The position numbers were made by a program, and so were the translations under genes. From Methanobacteriota archaeon (GTDB lineage Archaea; JAADCQ01; Methanopyri; Methanopyrales; Methanopyraceae), in contig JAMOPO010000027.1 of assembly GCA_027064425.1 (NCBI GenBank), positions 124,001 through 188,000 of the forward strand: DNA of 64,000 bases, written 5' to 3'. How positions within the stretch are numbered: the first letter of the stretch is position 1; every line of letters begins with the position of its first letter. The notes under the pieces are model-generated. The model did not search any database, was not told the DNA's origin, and saw only the letters and a program-made list of their open reading frames with translations. Below are positions 14,949 to 22,848 of the stretch, piece after piece.

Positions 14949-15655
14949 AGGATGCCCAGCTCCCTTGGATCCGTCTCGCTGGGTTCCACGCCGAGCTTCC
15001 TCGCGACCTTAATCAGCGGCTTGAACCGGCCGACCTCCTCGGGCGCGTGAGCGTCGGAGCCGAAGGTGATGGGGGCGCCCACGCGCACGGCGATCTGGTA
15101 CAGGGTGAAGTCGCGCGGCAGGTGGCGGGCGTTGAGCTCCAGGCCGACGTTGTGGTCGGCCGCGGCCCGGGCGATCTCCTCGGCTTCCTGCGCGGTGATG
15201 CGGCAGTTCAGCTCCTCTAGTATCCACACGGGGTGGGCGATGATGTGAACCTCGCCGCGCTCGATGCAGCGGAGGGTGGCCTGAACGATGGCCCGGCGCG
15301 TTTCCTCCGTTGGCGTCGCGCTGGGAACTAGAAGGTGCGGGTGGTGGACGGCGCCGAGGACCAGGTCAGCCTGTTCCAGCATTCCCGGGGTCGCGTCGAT
15401 CTCGCCCGTGGGTGAAACGATGTTGGCCTCCACGCCGGCGTAGACCTTCACCGACAGCTGGCGCTCCGCCTCGCGGGCCTCGGCGACCAGGCGTCGGAAG
15501 GAGCGGTCGCTGAGTCCCTCGGGTGAGGCGGGACCGTGGTCGGTCAGCGCCACCGCCTCGAGGCCTCTCTCCTCGGCGGCGGCCGCGTTCTCGAACGGCG
15601 TTCCGAGCCCGTCGGAGTAGATGGTGTGGGTGTGCAGATCGTACCGCAGCCTCAA
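14945..15655 (-). CDS. PHP-domain phosphoesterase
   Basis: The protein has the four PHP motifs: DLHTHTIYSDG at the N-terminus, LTDHGP, a Glu/His stretch in Y-A-G-V-E-A-N, and I-I-A-H-P followed by ITFGSDAHAPEEVG. Together they form a trinuclear metal site. The 236-residue size matches stand-alone YcdX-type or histidinol-phosphatase-like PHP enzymes. A role in histidine synthesis is possible given hisF 3 kb away but is not shown. The start is TTG; the stop overlaps the methyltransferase start. Confidence 0.85.
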   Translation of the reverse strand: MRLRYDLHTHTIYSDGLGTPFENAAAAEERGLEAVALTDHGPASPEGLSDRSFRRLVAEAREAERQLSVKVYAGVEANIVSPTGEIDATPGMLEQADLVLGAVHHPHLLVPSATPTEETRRAIVQATLRCIERGEVHIIAHPVWILEELNCRITAQEAEEIARAAADHNVGLELNARHLPRDFTLYQIAVRVGAPITFGSDAHAPEEVGRFKPLIKVARKLGVEPSETDPRELGIL

Positions 15656-15668
15656 AGCGGGGGTCCCG

Positions 15669-16853
15669 TCACTTCAGCGCTCTTAGCCGCACCTCCGGCT
15701 CCAGCGTCCTCGGCTCGGCCGCCACGATCGCCGCGCCCTTGGCGACCACCGTCATCGGGTCGTCGGCCAACTCGGCGGGGATGTCCGTTTCCTCCTCGAT
15801 GCGAGCCTGCAGTCCCGGCATCAGGGACGTGCCGCCGACCAGGACGGTGTTGTCGTACACGCCCGGGACCAGCTCCGCCGGTAGCCGGTCCAGGATCCGG
15901 CGGATGGCGCGGATGATCTCCTGCACGACGGGCTCGGCGGCCTTGGCCACCAGCTCCGAGTCGATCGTGATCTCCTTGGGCTTGTTCGTCTCGACGTCCT
16001 TCCCCACGACCTCGATCTCCTTGTCCTCGAGGTCCTCGGTCTCCGTGAACACCCTGCCCACCTCGATCTTGGCCCGCTCGGCCTCGTGAATGCCTATTCG
16101 AACGCCGTACTCCTCCTCGACCAGCTCGACGATGTTCTGGTCGATGTCGTCGCCGCCGACGCGCATGGTCTCCTGGTCCGTGATGCCGCCCAGGGAGATG
16201 ACCGCGATGTCGGTGGAACCCGCGCCGATGTCGATCACCATCGTGCCCGTCGGCTCGGCGATGGGGAGGCCGGCGCCGATGGCCGCCGCCAGGGCCTCCT
16301 GGATGACGATCACGTTGCTCTCGTCGATCCCAACCTCAACGGTCGCCTCCTTGATCGCGCGGCGCTCCACCTCGGAGGCGTCGCCCGGGACGCCAACGGC
16401 GACCCGCTCGACCTCGTCCGGGTTGTTGTCGGAGCCGACCTCGATCGCGTACTGGACGATGAACTTGGCGTACTCCATCGACTCGATAACTCCGTGCCGG
16501 AGGGGTCGGACGGCCACGATGTCCTCCGGGGTGCGTCCGAGCATCTTGCGGGCTTCCTCACCGATGGCGAGGACCTTGTCGGTCCCCTTCTTCACGGCCA
16601 CCACGGACGGGAACTGCTTAACGTGGAACTCCTCCTCGGAGGGCCGCGCCACGACGGTGTTCATGGTGCCCAGGTCGATGCCTAAGGCGGCGTAGTCCCC
16701 GTAGATCTCGACCTCCTCCGCCTTGGCCTCCTCGCTCTCCAGCTCCTCGGTAATGGACTTGCGCTCCTCCTCTTCCTCCTCCTGCTCCTCGGCCCGCTCC
16801 TCCTTCTCTCCTGCCTCCTCCTCTTCCTTCCTCCTCCGCTTCCAAAGCGGCAA
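15669..16853 (-). CDS. Actin/MreB-like ATPase with a charged N-terminal extension
   Basis: After a 50-residue stretch made almost entirely of Lys, Arg and Glu, the protein has the sugar-kinase/Hsp70/actin fold: phosphate-1 ALGIDLGTMNTVVA, phosphate-2 TMVIDIGAGSTDIAV, connect and adenosine motif NTVLVGGTSLMPGL. Spacing and the VGVPGDA block resemble MreB more than DnaK, and the 394-residue length minus the tail fits MreB. It is last of five genes headed by a small GTPase, which suggests a cytoskeletal or membrane-associated module. The start is TTG at 16851-16853, 9 nt after GGGG. Confidence 0.85.
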   Translation of the reverse strand: MPLWKRRRKEEEEAGEKEERAEEQEEEEEERKSITEELESEEAKAEEVEIYGDYAALGIDLGTMNTVVARPSEEEFHVKQFPSVVAVKKGTDKVLAIGEEARKMLGRTPEDIVAVRPLRHGVIESMEYAKFIVQYAIEVGSDNNPDEVERVAVGVPGDASEVERRAIKEATVEVGIDESNVIVIQEALAAAIGAGLPIAEPTGTMVIDIGAGSTDIAVISLGGITDQETMRVGGDDIDQNIVELVEEEYGVRIGIHEAERAKIEVGRVFTETEDLEDKEIEVVGKDVETNKPKEITIDSELVAKAAEPVVQEIIRAIRRILDRLPAELVPGVYDNTVLVGGTSLMPGLQARIEEETDIPAELADDPMTVVAKGAAIVAAEPRTLEPEVRLRALK

Positions 16854-16868
16854 GGGGCGGGTTCCCCG

Positions 16869-17489
16869 CTAATCCTCCTCCCCGGTCTTAGGGATCTCGT
16901 AGGCGTAGATACCGCGCTCCTCCACAATGTCTCGGAACCCGTCAGGGTCCTCAACGGACAGGACCATGATGCTGAAAGTCTCCTCCTCCACTCCCAAGAA
17001 CATGCTAATAATGTTCCTGACGGGGCGCGGCATCAAGTCGAAGAGCACCATCGAGGTCTCGATGAACGCAACACCTCTCCTCCTTTTGTTAACCTTGATG
17101 TTCATCCGGCTCCGGGCCCTCGACAGCACGCCCTTGAGCACGGAGTCGGGCCCGGCGACGACGTAGTCCCCATCGCTTTCCCCAAAAACGAGCGATAAGA
17201 GCTCGGACTTGGTGGCTACCCGGCTGATGAGCGAGGTGATCTCCGGGGTAGAGCGGATGAGCGTTACCCCGTACCGCCAGACGATGACCCCATGGCGCGT
17301 TTTGATTACCTCGTTGTCCACGATCTCGAAGTTCGAGAACCGCATCGTCTCGTACAGCGCCTCCTCGATATCCTCCGGGTCTCCCAGGATGAGGCAGTAG
17401 GAGTTCATCTCCTCGTCCATCTCCTCGTACGACACGGCGGCGGACCGCAGCAACTTGACTCTGGTCTCCGGATCATCGGTCACCTTCAA
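16869..17489 (-). CDS. Conserved hypothetical protein of the GTPase-actin operon
   Basis: The 206-residue product has no catalytic motif that I recognise. It contains alternating strand and helix segments (E-E-M-N-S-Y-C-L-I-L-G-D-P-E-D, R-H-G-V-I-V-W-R-Y-G-V) and a basic middle (R-A-R-S-R-M-N-I-K-V-N-K-R-R-R-G). The TTG start overlaps the zinc-ribbon stop as TTGA. Its fixed place between the zinc-ribbon gene and the actin-like gene suggests an adaptor or regulatory role in the same complex, which is inference. Confidence 0.75.
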   Translation of the reverse strand: MKVTDDPETRVKLLRSAAVSYEEMDEEMNSYCLILGDPEDIEEALYETMRFSNFEIVDNEVIKTRHGVIVWRYGVTLIRSTPEITSLISRVATKSELLSLVFGESDGDYVVAGPDSVLKGVLSRARSRMNIKVNKRRRGVAFIETSMVLFDLMPRPVRNIISMFLGVEEETFSIMVLSVEDPDGFRDIVEERGIYAYEIPKTGEED

Positions 17490-17761
17490 CGCTCGCGTCC
17501 CCGCTCGTCCGCGGGTGGGAACAAGATGAAGTACTTTCCAGACTTGTAAACAGTGACGACGTCGTCAATGTTGTTAATGTTAATCCTGTACACTCCGTCG
17601 CGCTCAACGACGATTGTGGCTGGATCAGAGTCGTCATTCTCCGGGATGCGCTCGAACAGCTTACATCCGCAGTTTGGGCAGCCCTTACGGATCAAGTCGT
17701 CGTTCAACTCAGTGAGGATCTCGCCGCAGTTAACGCACCGGTGCGGCATGCCGGCGGTCAC
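17486..17761 (-). CDS. Zinc-ribbon protein, 91 residues
   Basis: Two C-x-x-C knuckles (CVNCGE near residue 9 and CPNCGC near residue 28) form a zinc ribbon. A strand-rich second half follows (V-Y-R-I-N-I-N-N-I-D-D-V-V-T-V-Y-K-S-G-K-Y). The start GTG at 17759-17761 overlaps the DUF2073 stop, and the stop overlaps the next start. Homologues commonly accompany the DUF2073 and Era-like GTPase genes in euryarchaea, so it is probably part of one complex. Confidence 0.8.
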   Translation of the reverse strand: MTAGMPHRCVNCGEILTELNDDLIRKGCPNCGCKLFERIPENDDSDPATIVVERDGVYRININNIDDVVTVYKSGKYFILFPPADERGRER

Positions 17762-18129
17762 CCTAGCTTTAACGTGATAAAGTCCTCGCCCTTCTTCAGG
17801 TCCTTGAGCACGTCCGCCGGGGAGATCACCGTCACTCCCTCCTCCGACCGGCGACCCAGGAGCTTGTCAACGAGGCTGCGCCTGGACCGCTGGGCCTTGG
17901 CCTTGGGAGGAACGACGTAGATGTCAATTCCCGTGAACTCCTCCACGTCCACCTCCTCCATCGTGCGCTGGATGATCTCGGTGAGGAGGTCCGGGTTCAG
18001 CTGTCCCTCGAAGACGATCACCGCGCCGTCCTTCGCCTTCTCGATCACGTAGTCGACGATCTCCGTCCTGGACATCCCCTCGAGCGCCGACTTCGCCATA
18101 ACCTCCACCTTAATCTCCTCGCCCGTCAA
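17758..18129 (-). CDS. DUF2073 family protein
   Basis: The 123-residue protein has a conserved-looking core (S-A-L-E-G-M-S-R-T-E-I-V-D-Y-V-I), a V-I-V-F-E-G-Q-L-N-P-D-L-L-T-E-I-I segment and a basic loop (K-A-Q-R-S-R-R-S-L). I assign it to DUF2073 by this pattern and by its position next to an Era-like GTPase. The TTG start overlaps the GTPase stop as TTGA. No enzymatic role is evident. Confidence 0.72.
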   Translation of the reverse strand: MTGEEIKVEVMAKSALEGMSRTEIVDYVIEKAKDGAVIVFEGQLNPDLLTEIIQRTMEEVDVEEFTGIDIYVVPPKAKAQRSRRSLVDKLLGRRSEEGVTVISPADVLKDLKKGEDFITLKLG

Positions 18130-18755
18130 CTCGTGAACTCCCTGACCATCGCCTTATAGAGGTCCTCCATGTTCTCTCCGGTCTTCGCGGAGACCTTAAC
18201 GATCGGGTAGTCCGAGAAGGCGTCTTCCACGGCGCTCGGGTCCGCCTCTTTTAAGTCTATCTTGTTCGCTACGACGATGAACGGGATCTCGTTCGCCTCC
18301 AGGTTGCCGATCAGCGTCACGTTCACCTGCGTGAGCGGATCCTTCGTGGAGTCGATCACGACCAGCGCTCCATCAATGTTCTTGAGCATCCGGATGGCCT
18401 CGACCACGCCCCGCGTCGCCTCCTTGGCCCGCTGCTTGGCCTCCCTCACGTCCAATCCGTACTTAAGGAACTTCCGATAGTCAACCTTCGTGGCGACGCC
18501 GGGCGTGTCCACGATCTCAAAGTCGACCCGGGACGAGCCGAGCTCTATCCGCACCCGCCTGCGGACGGAGCACCTGGTCTCGTGCGGGATCTCGGAGACC
18601 TCGCCGAACCTCTCCGCGCCCCAGTCCTCGGCGATCCTGTTGGCGAGGGTCGTTTTGCCGACGTTGGGGGCCCCGTAGATCCCGATCCTCACCTCCTCCC
18701 TCGACCGCGATCGAAAGTACCTCAGGAGCCGCTGGATGACGCTCTTAGGCTTCAC
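18126..18755 (-). CDS. Era-like small GTPase
   Basis: The G motifs are complete: G1 GAPNVGKTTLAN, G3 VDTPGVA, G4 VANKIDL and G5 KVSAKTG. A basic N-terminal segment (K-P-K-S-V-I-Q-R-L-L-R-Y-F-R-S-R-S-R) could touch membrane or RNA. No KH domain follows, so it is not Era itself. The GTG at 18753-18755 follows GGGGTGAT. It heads the five-gene operon ending with the actin-like ATPase. Its start is 26 nt from the divergent methyltransferase start. Confidence 0.85.
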   Translation of the reverse strand: MKPKSVIQRLLRYFRSRSREEVRIGIYGAPNVGKTTLANRIAEDWGAERFGEVSEIPHETRCSVRRRVRIELGSSRVDFEIVDTPGVATKVDYRKFLKYGLDVREAKQRAKEATRGVVEAIRMLKNIDGALVVIDSTKDPLTQVNVTLIGNLEANEIPFIVVANKIDLKEADPSAVEDAFSDYPIVKVSAKTGENMEDLYKAMVREFTS

Positions 18756-18781
18756 GTGATCACCCCGTTGGGGGCGGCGAG

Positions 18782-19327
18782 GTGGGGCTGGCACGATTCG
18801 TGAAGAGGGCTATCAGGTGCCCGAGGCGAGTGGGGGCGCCGGCGCCCACGCTCAGGAGGACGGCGAGGTTCATGATCGAGGTCACGGGCGTCGGAAAGGG
18901 AGACGTGATCGTGGACGCGGGCACCGGGACGGGGGTAATCGCCCTCGAGGCCGCGCGGCGCGGCTGCGAGGTGATCGCCGTGGACCTGGACGAGGAGCTG
19001 CTGCGGGTGGCCCGAGCCAGGGCGCGGGAGGAGGGGCTCGACGACCGAATCGAGTTCGTGCGAGCGGACGTCCGGGAGCTGCCCGAGCTCGTGGACCGAG
19101 TCGACGCGGTGATTTCCACGGTCCCCATCAAGACGCTCCCCGATCCAGAGCGAGTCTTTGAGGCCTACGCCGAGGTGATTCGACCCGACGGTAAGATCAC
19201 GCAGCTCACGCACTGGCCGCGCCACTTTCGGCGCGTGATCTCCCGAGCTCCGGTGCGGGTGGAGCGGCGTTACCTCAGGTGGGTTCACCTAATCCCGGGG
19301 TTCATCTTCGTCTGCCGGCGGGAGTGA
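18782..19327 (+). CDS. SAM methyltransferase, PmtA-like (candidate lipid head-group N-methyltransferase)
   Basis: The 181-residue class I methyltransferase has a G-A-P-A-P-T-L-R-R lead-in, the SAM loop IVDAGTGTGVIALEA, VIAVDLDEEL and a C-terminal V-H-L-I-P-G-F-I-F-V-C-R-R. The lead-in and the carboxyl end resemble phospholipid N-methyltransferase PmtA, where an N-x-P-P-A-x-V block occupies that place. The next two genes make archaetidylserine and decarboxylate it to archaetidylethanolamine, the logical substrate. Function is therefore a reasoned guess; an RNA or small-molecule methyltransferase is also possible. Confidence 0.7.
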   Translation: MGLARFVKRAIRCPRRVGAPAPTLRRTARFMIEVTGVGKGDVIVDAGTGTGVIALEAARRGCEVIAVDLDEELLRVARARAREEGLDDRIEFVRADVRELPELVDRVDAVISTVPIKTLPDPERVFEAYAEVIRPDGKITQLTHWPRHFRRVISRAPVRVERRYLRWVHLIPGFIFVCRRE

Positions 19328-19333
19328 CGCGAG

Positions 19334-19999
19334 ATGATGGCCCCAAAGTGGCGGAGGTTCGTCCTCCCGCCCGCCATCCTCGGCGCGCTGGCCGCGCCCG
19401 CGTGCAAGCCCCTCTCCGCGCTGCTCCTGGCCGCCGCCGGCTTCCTGGCGTTCTTCTTCCGCAACCCGGGGCGCGAGCCGCCGAGCGATCCAAACGTGAT
19501 GGTCTCGGCCGCCGACGGCAGGCTCCTGGGCAGGGTCATGCACGTCGGTCCGGGCGATGAGGAGGTGGAGTCCTACCTGGATAATCCCGTGATGGTCTCC
19601 GTGTTCATGTCCCCGCTGGACGTGCACGTGAACCGTGCCCCGTTCGATGGCGTCGTCCGAGAGGTGGAGCGGATCAGGGGCCGGACCGTGCCCGCGTTCA
19701 AGGGCTCCTCGGCCCTGGAGAACCACCGGGCCGTCCTTCTCTTCGAGGGCCGGATCCCGTTCCTCGTGCGGCTCGTCGTCGGGGCGGTCGCGCGGCGAAT
19801 TGATCTGTACGTCGACGAGGGCGACCGAGTGCGCCGCGGACAACCAATAGGAATGATAAGGTTGGGATCCCGGGTGGACGTGGCTGTCCCTCGCTCCCAC
19901 GTTGACAGCGTCTTGGTGTCGGAGGGGGACCGCGTCAAGGCGGGAGAGACGCCGATAATCAGGCTGAAAGAGGGGATACGACGTGAGCGGCGCGAGTGA
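19334..19999 (+). CDS. asd: Archaetidylserine decarboxylase proenzyme (PSD-like)
   Basis: It has one membrane anchor (about residues 13-40) followed by FFFRNPGREPP, the usual beginning of short-type phosphatidylserine decarboxylases. Also visible are MSPLDVHVNRAPFDG and the self-cleavage site GMIRLGSRVDV, where the Ser becomes the pyruvoyl group. In archaea it converts archaetidylserine to archaetidylethanolamine at the membrane. The ATG at 19334 lies about 7 nt after GGGAGTGA. The gene overlaps the synthase gene by 17 bases. Confidence 0.9.
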   Translation: MMAPKWRRFVLPPAILGALAAPACKPLSALLLAAAGFLAFFFRNPGREPPSDPNVMVSAADGRLLGRVMHVGPGDEEVESYLDNPVMVSVFMSPLDVHVNRAPFDGVVREVERIRGRTVPAFKGSSALENHRAVLLFEGRIPFLVRLVVGAVARRIDLYVDEGDRVRRGQPIGMIRLGSRVDVAVPRSHVDSVLVSEGDRVKAGETPIIRLKEGIRRERRE

Positions 20000-20717
20000 G
20001 AGATGGAAGATCACCAACATGATCAACGCTCCGTCGATCGTGTCCATGTTCAACGTCGCCTTCGGGACGGTCTCCATCCTCGCGTCCCTCTCCGGGTGCC
20101 CCGGCATCGCCTCTCGCATGATCCTGCTCTCGTTCATCGCCGACTCCCTCGACGGCTTCGTGGCCCGGAAGAAGCGCGAGACGTCCGAGTTCGGCAAGAA
20201 CCTGGACTCGATCGCGGACGTGGTCTCGTTCGCCGTGGCTCCCGCCGCCCTCGTCATCTCCGCGAAGATGGTCCCACCACCCGTGGTTTACCCGCTGGCC
20301 GTGGCGCTGGTCTGCTGCGGCGCCCTGCGCCTCGCGCGATTCAACACGATGTGCTCCGAGGGTTACACCCCGGACGATTACTACCTCGGCCTCCCCGTCC
20401 CCTGGGTCGGCACCGCCACCGCCTGCCTCTACTTCCTGACGTTCGACCTCCCCTCGCGCCTCTGGCCTCTCGTTAACGCCGGGGTGCTGACGGGAGCGTC
20501 GGCCCTCATGATCTCCACGGTCAAATTCCCGAGCTTCAAGCACCCGCACCCCACCGTGATCGCCCTCGGCGGCATCTCGCTGCTAGCGCTGATCTTCAGC
20601 CCGCTGGTCTGGCCCGGCGGGCTCCGGGAGAAACTGGAAATAGCCTCATCGGGGGCCATCGTGGGCCTCCTCTCGTACTACGTGATCAAGGGGGTGGTGA
20701 GGTGCGTCCGTCGGTGA
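19983..20717 (+). CDS. CDP-archaeol serine transferase (archaetidylserine synthase)
   Basis: The CDP-alcohol phosphotransferase motif D-x-x-D-G-x-x-A-R-x(8)-G-x-x-x-D-x-x-x-D is complete (DSLDGFVARKK ... SEFGKNLDSIAD). About eight hydrophobic segments span the 244 residues. Size and N-terminus (I-T-N-M-I-N-A-P-S-I-V-S) fit the serine-transferring PssA/AsS branch, and the adjacent decarboxylase supports this. The start is GTG, overlapping the end of asd. Confidence 0.9.
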   Translation: MSGASERWKITNMINAPSIVSMFNVAFGTVSILASLSGCPGIASRMILLSFIADSLDGFVARKKRETSEFGKNLDSIADVVSFAVAPAALVISAKMVPPPVVYPLAVALVCCGALRLARFNTMCSEGYTPDDYYLGLPVPWVGTATACLYFLTFDLPSRLWPLVNAGVLTGASALMISTVKFPSFKHPHPTVIALGGISLLALIFSPLVWPGGLREKLEIASSGAIVGLLSYYVIKGVVRCVRR

Positions 20718-21811
20718 TCACCACCACCGCCATCATCGGCCGGGACATTCCGGAGGAGCGCCGGCACGCCATCGTGGGCGCGCTGGTGCTCGGTCTGATC
20801 ATCCTCGGGGCGGCCGTCGGCGCATGGTACTTCCTGTACTACCGACCGTACATGAAGCAGCTGGAGAAGCTCCGTCAGCAGAAGCTGGCTGAACTGAACA
20901 AGTACTTCACAGGGCCGCTGGCTACCTCCCCGGTTCGGGCTAAGCTGCAGCAGCAAATCTTGTCTGCGGAAACGATAGAGCAGCTGCAGGCTATAGACGT
21001 GGTGGGTGCGGCCACGGTTGAATGGCAGAAGTACCAGATTTCCCAAATTAAGCGGAATCAGAAGAACGGTCGGGTGGAGCTGGTCACGCCTCAGGGACCG
21101 CAGCTGATGTCCGTCAAGGACGCGATCGCTAAGGTGAAGTCGATGTCCGTCGACGACCTGATGCGCCTGGTCGTTAAGCGCCCGGAGACGGTGCTAATCG
21201 CCGTTTGGGCCGACCCCAACAAAACGGGTGCCATCCGCGTCGGGGACAGGGTGACGCTCTCGACCGTGAACTGGGTGATCAAAACCGCCCTGCGCAAGCG
21301 CGGAGAGGCCAAGGTCCCGTCGGAGTTGTTGAGAGGCCCTAACCAGATCAGCGGCGGCGTCGTCAGGTACATCTTCCTGGTTCGCGGCGGGCAGCTGAAC
21401 CTCAACACGAAGATCAACCTGCAGTCCGCCGCCAAGGCGGCCGAGCTGTACCGGTCCGGTAGCGTCGACATTGCCGCGAGGAAGATCGTGATCCCGGCGT
21501 CTCTGGTCGGCGCGGCAGCCGGTGGGCCCGGCGCGGGCGGGCCCGGAGCCGGGAGGACCCTCACCGAGCGGGCTAGGGAGCCGATGGTTGGAATCGTTGA
21601 TTTGACCGACTTCGTGAAGGCCATGGCACTGGCCAGGGCGAGGAAGGGTGGCGGATTTATCAAGCAGCTGATGTCGCTGGAGCAGCGGGAGGGTATTCGG
21701 GGATGGGATAAGCTGATCGTGGTCGTCGAGATCCCGAAGGATGCCGTAACGCCGAAGATTCTCATAGCTGCCGCGATCCGCGGTGGCTTCTGGATCATGC
21801 CGGAGCGGTAG
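20702..21811 (+). CDS. DUF515-type membrane-anchored protein
   Basis: A short cytoplasmic N-terminus is followed by one membrane helix (HAIVGALVLGLIILGAAVG, about residues 22-42), then a coiled-coil-like segment (Y-M-K-Q-L-E-K-L-R-Q-Q-K-L-A-E-L). A large extracytoplasmic or membrane-proximal domain with many strands ends at a Gly-rich linker (A-G-G-P-G-A-G-G-P-G-A-G) and a final domain. I assign it to DUF515, a methanogen family of unknown role. It overlaps the archaetidylserine synthase gene by 16 bases and precedes the Gly/Ala-rich protein and sortase, which hints at a cell-surface function. Confidence 0.65.
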   Translation: MRPSVITTTAIIGRDIPEERRHAIVGALVLGLIILGAAVGAWYFLYYRPYMKQLEKLRQQKLAELNKYFTGPLATSPVRAKLQQQILSAETIEQLQAIDVVGAATVEWQKYQISQIKRNQKNGRVELVTPQGPQLMSVKDAIAKVKSMSVDDLMRLVVKRPETVLIAVWADPNKTGAIRVGDRVTLSTVNWVIKTALRKRGEAKVPSELLRGPNQISGGVVRYIFLVRGGQLNLNTKINLQSAAKAAELYRSGSVDIAARKIVIPASLVGAAAGGPGAGGPGAGRTLTERAREPMVGIVDLTDFVKAMALARARKGGGFIKQLMSLEQREGIRGWDKLIVVVEIPKDAVTPKILIAAAIRGGFWIMPER

Positions 21812-21827
21812 CGGCTCTCTCATCGAA

Positions 21828-21839
21828 ACGTCTTAAAGA
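21828..21839 (+). promoter_or_regulatory. Likely promoter of the surface-protein and sortase genes
   Basis: GAAACGTCTTAAAGAA (21825-21840) looks like a BRE plus TATA element about 48 nt before the TTG at 21883, in a 71-nt gap. It would start a separate transcript for the substrate and sortase pair. Confidence 0.45.
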
Positions 21840-21882
21840 ATGCCGGGCTCACTAGCCGAACGCACGGGGAGGGGGATACTCA

Positions 21883-22848
21883 TTGACCCCTCCTAGGTCA
21901 ATGATCGCGCTGCTAATCGCCGGCCTGACGATCGCACTCGGCGCGTGGGTGACCGGAACGTCGTGTCAGGTCAAGCTAGGCCAGACGCCGGCCGAAGCGC
22001 AAGCCGCCGGAGCGCATGCGGCCGGCAGGGCCGCTGCCGGAGCCGCTGCAAAGGCGGCGGGAGCCGCCGCATCTCCGGGCAAGGGGGCCGGCGGTGGCGA
22101 CCCGTTCACCGTTGACAAGGCGGTGATCAAGGTAGAGGCGGCAGGTAAGGGCGCTAAGAAAGTGACGAAGGTCAAAGAGATCCCGAACGCGAAGGTGAAG
22201 GAGTGCAAGGTGTCAAGGAACCGGGCAACCGCCGTCATCGAGGCGCGCGACGTGCCGATCGGCGGGCTGCCGGTGGAGGTGGACCCGGGCTGGCCGTTCG
22301 ACATGGACGAGTGCTGGTACGAGCGGATTCAGGTGACCATGAGGCTGAGAGCGAACACGGACAACGCGGAGGAGACGGACTTCGCGGGAGTCGTGGCACT
22401 GATCAACGGCCGGGTGGTCTCCGCCGACCCGCGCCCGGATCGTGTAGAGGACGGTACCGTGATCTGGCGGGTAGCCATTCGGGACGGCAGGTTCGTGATC
22501 AATGGGAGGGAGGACGGCGCCTTTCCGAGGCTCGAGTACACGCTGGTCTACGGTAGGGGGGCCGGTGGCGGCGGTGGTGGGGTCAGTGGCAGGGGTGGAA
22601 GGGGCGTCGGCGGCGTTGGAGGCGCCGGTGCAGGTGGCGCCGGTGCGGGAGCCGCGGGTGCGGGGCCGGGTGCCGGTGGTCCGGGTGCCGGCGGAGCGGG
22701 GGCGGCTGCGGGTCCAGGGGTCGGAGGGGCCGGTGCCGGAGTACCGGTGGGCAAGTACCGGACCGGTGAGTCCCTGTTCCTGATCACGGCGGCCGTCATC
22801 GGGGCGCTCGTGGGCGCCTACCTCGTGTACAGGGGCCTCAGCAGGTGA
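21883..22848 (+). CDS. Gly/Ala-rich secreted protein with C-terminal sortase-type anchor
   Basis: The TTG start is 6 nt after GGAGGGGGA. The 321-residue protein has a signal-like hydrophobic stretch (residues 7-25) followed by Cys28, an Ala/Gly-rich linker, and a globular strand-rich part (about 100-220). A long Gly/Ala tract follows (about 225-285), then K-Y-R-T-G (291-295), a hydrophobic helix (298-315) and the basic tail Y-R-G-L-S-R. That ending has the layout of a sortase sorting signal: a T-G pentapeptide, a membrane segment and positive residues. The next gene, overlapping by 4 bases, is a sortase. The globular part has no family I recognise. Confidence 0.75.
   Translation: MTPPRSMIALLIAGLTIALGAWVTGTSCQVKLGQTPAEAQAAGAHAAGRAAAGAAAKAAGAAASPGKGAGGGDPFTVDKAVIKVEAAGKGAKKVTKVKEIPNAKVKECKVSRNRATAVIEARDVPIGGLPVEVDPGWPFDMDECWYERIQVTMRLRANTDNAEETDFAGVVALINGRVVSADPRPDRVEDGTVIWRVAIRDGRFVINGREDGAFPRLEYTLVYGRGAGGGGGGVSGRGGRGVGGVGGAGAGGAGAGAAGAGPGAGGPGAGGAGAAAGPGVGGAGAGVPVGKYRTGESLFLITAAVIGALVGAYLVYRGLSR

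Noticed and set aside
22556-22745. GC-rich repeated stretch that could be taken for a DNA repeat array
   Set aside because: It is the coding sequence of the Gly/Ala-rich stalk; units are irregular and in frame, so it is protein low complexity and not a CRISPR or tandem-repeat locus.
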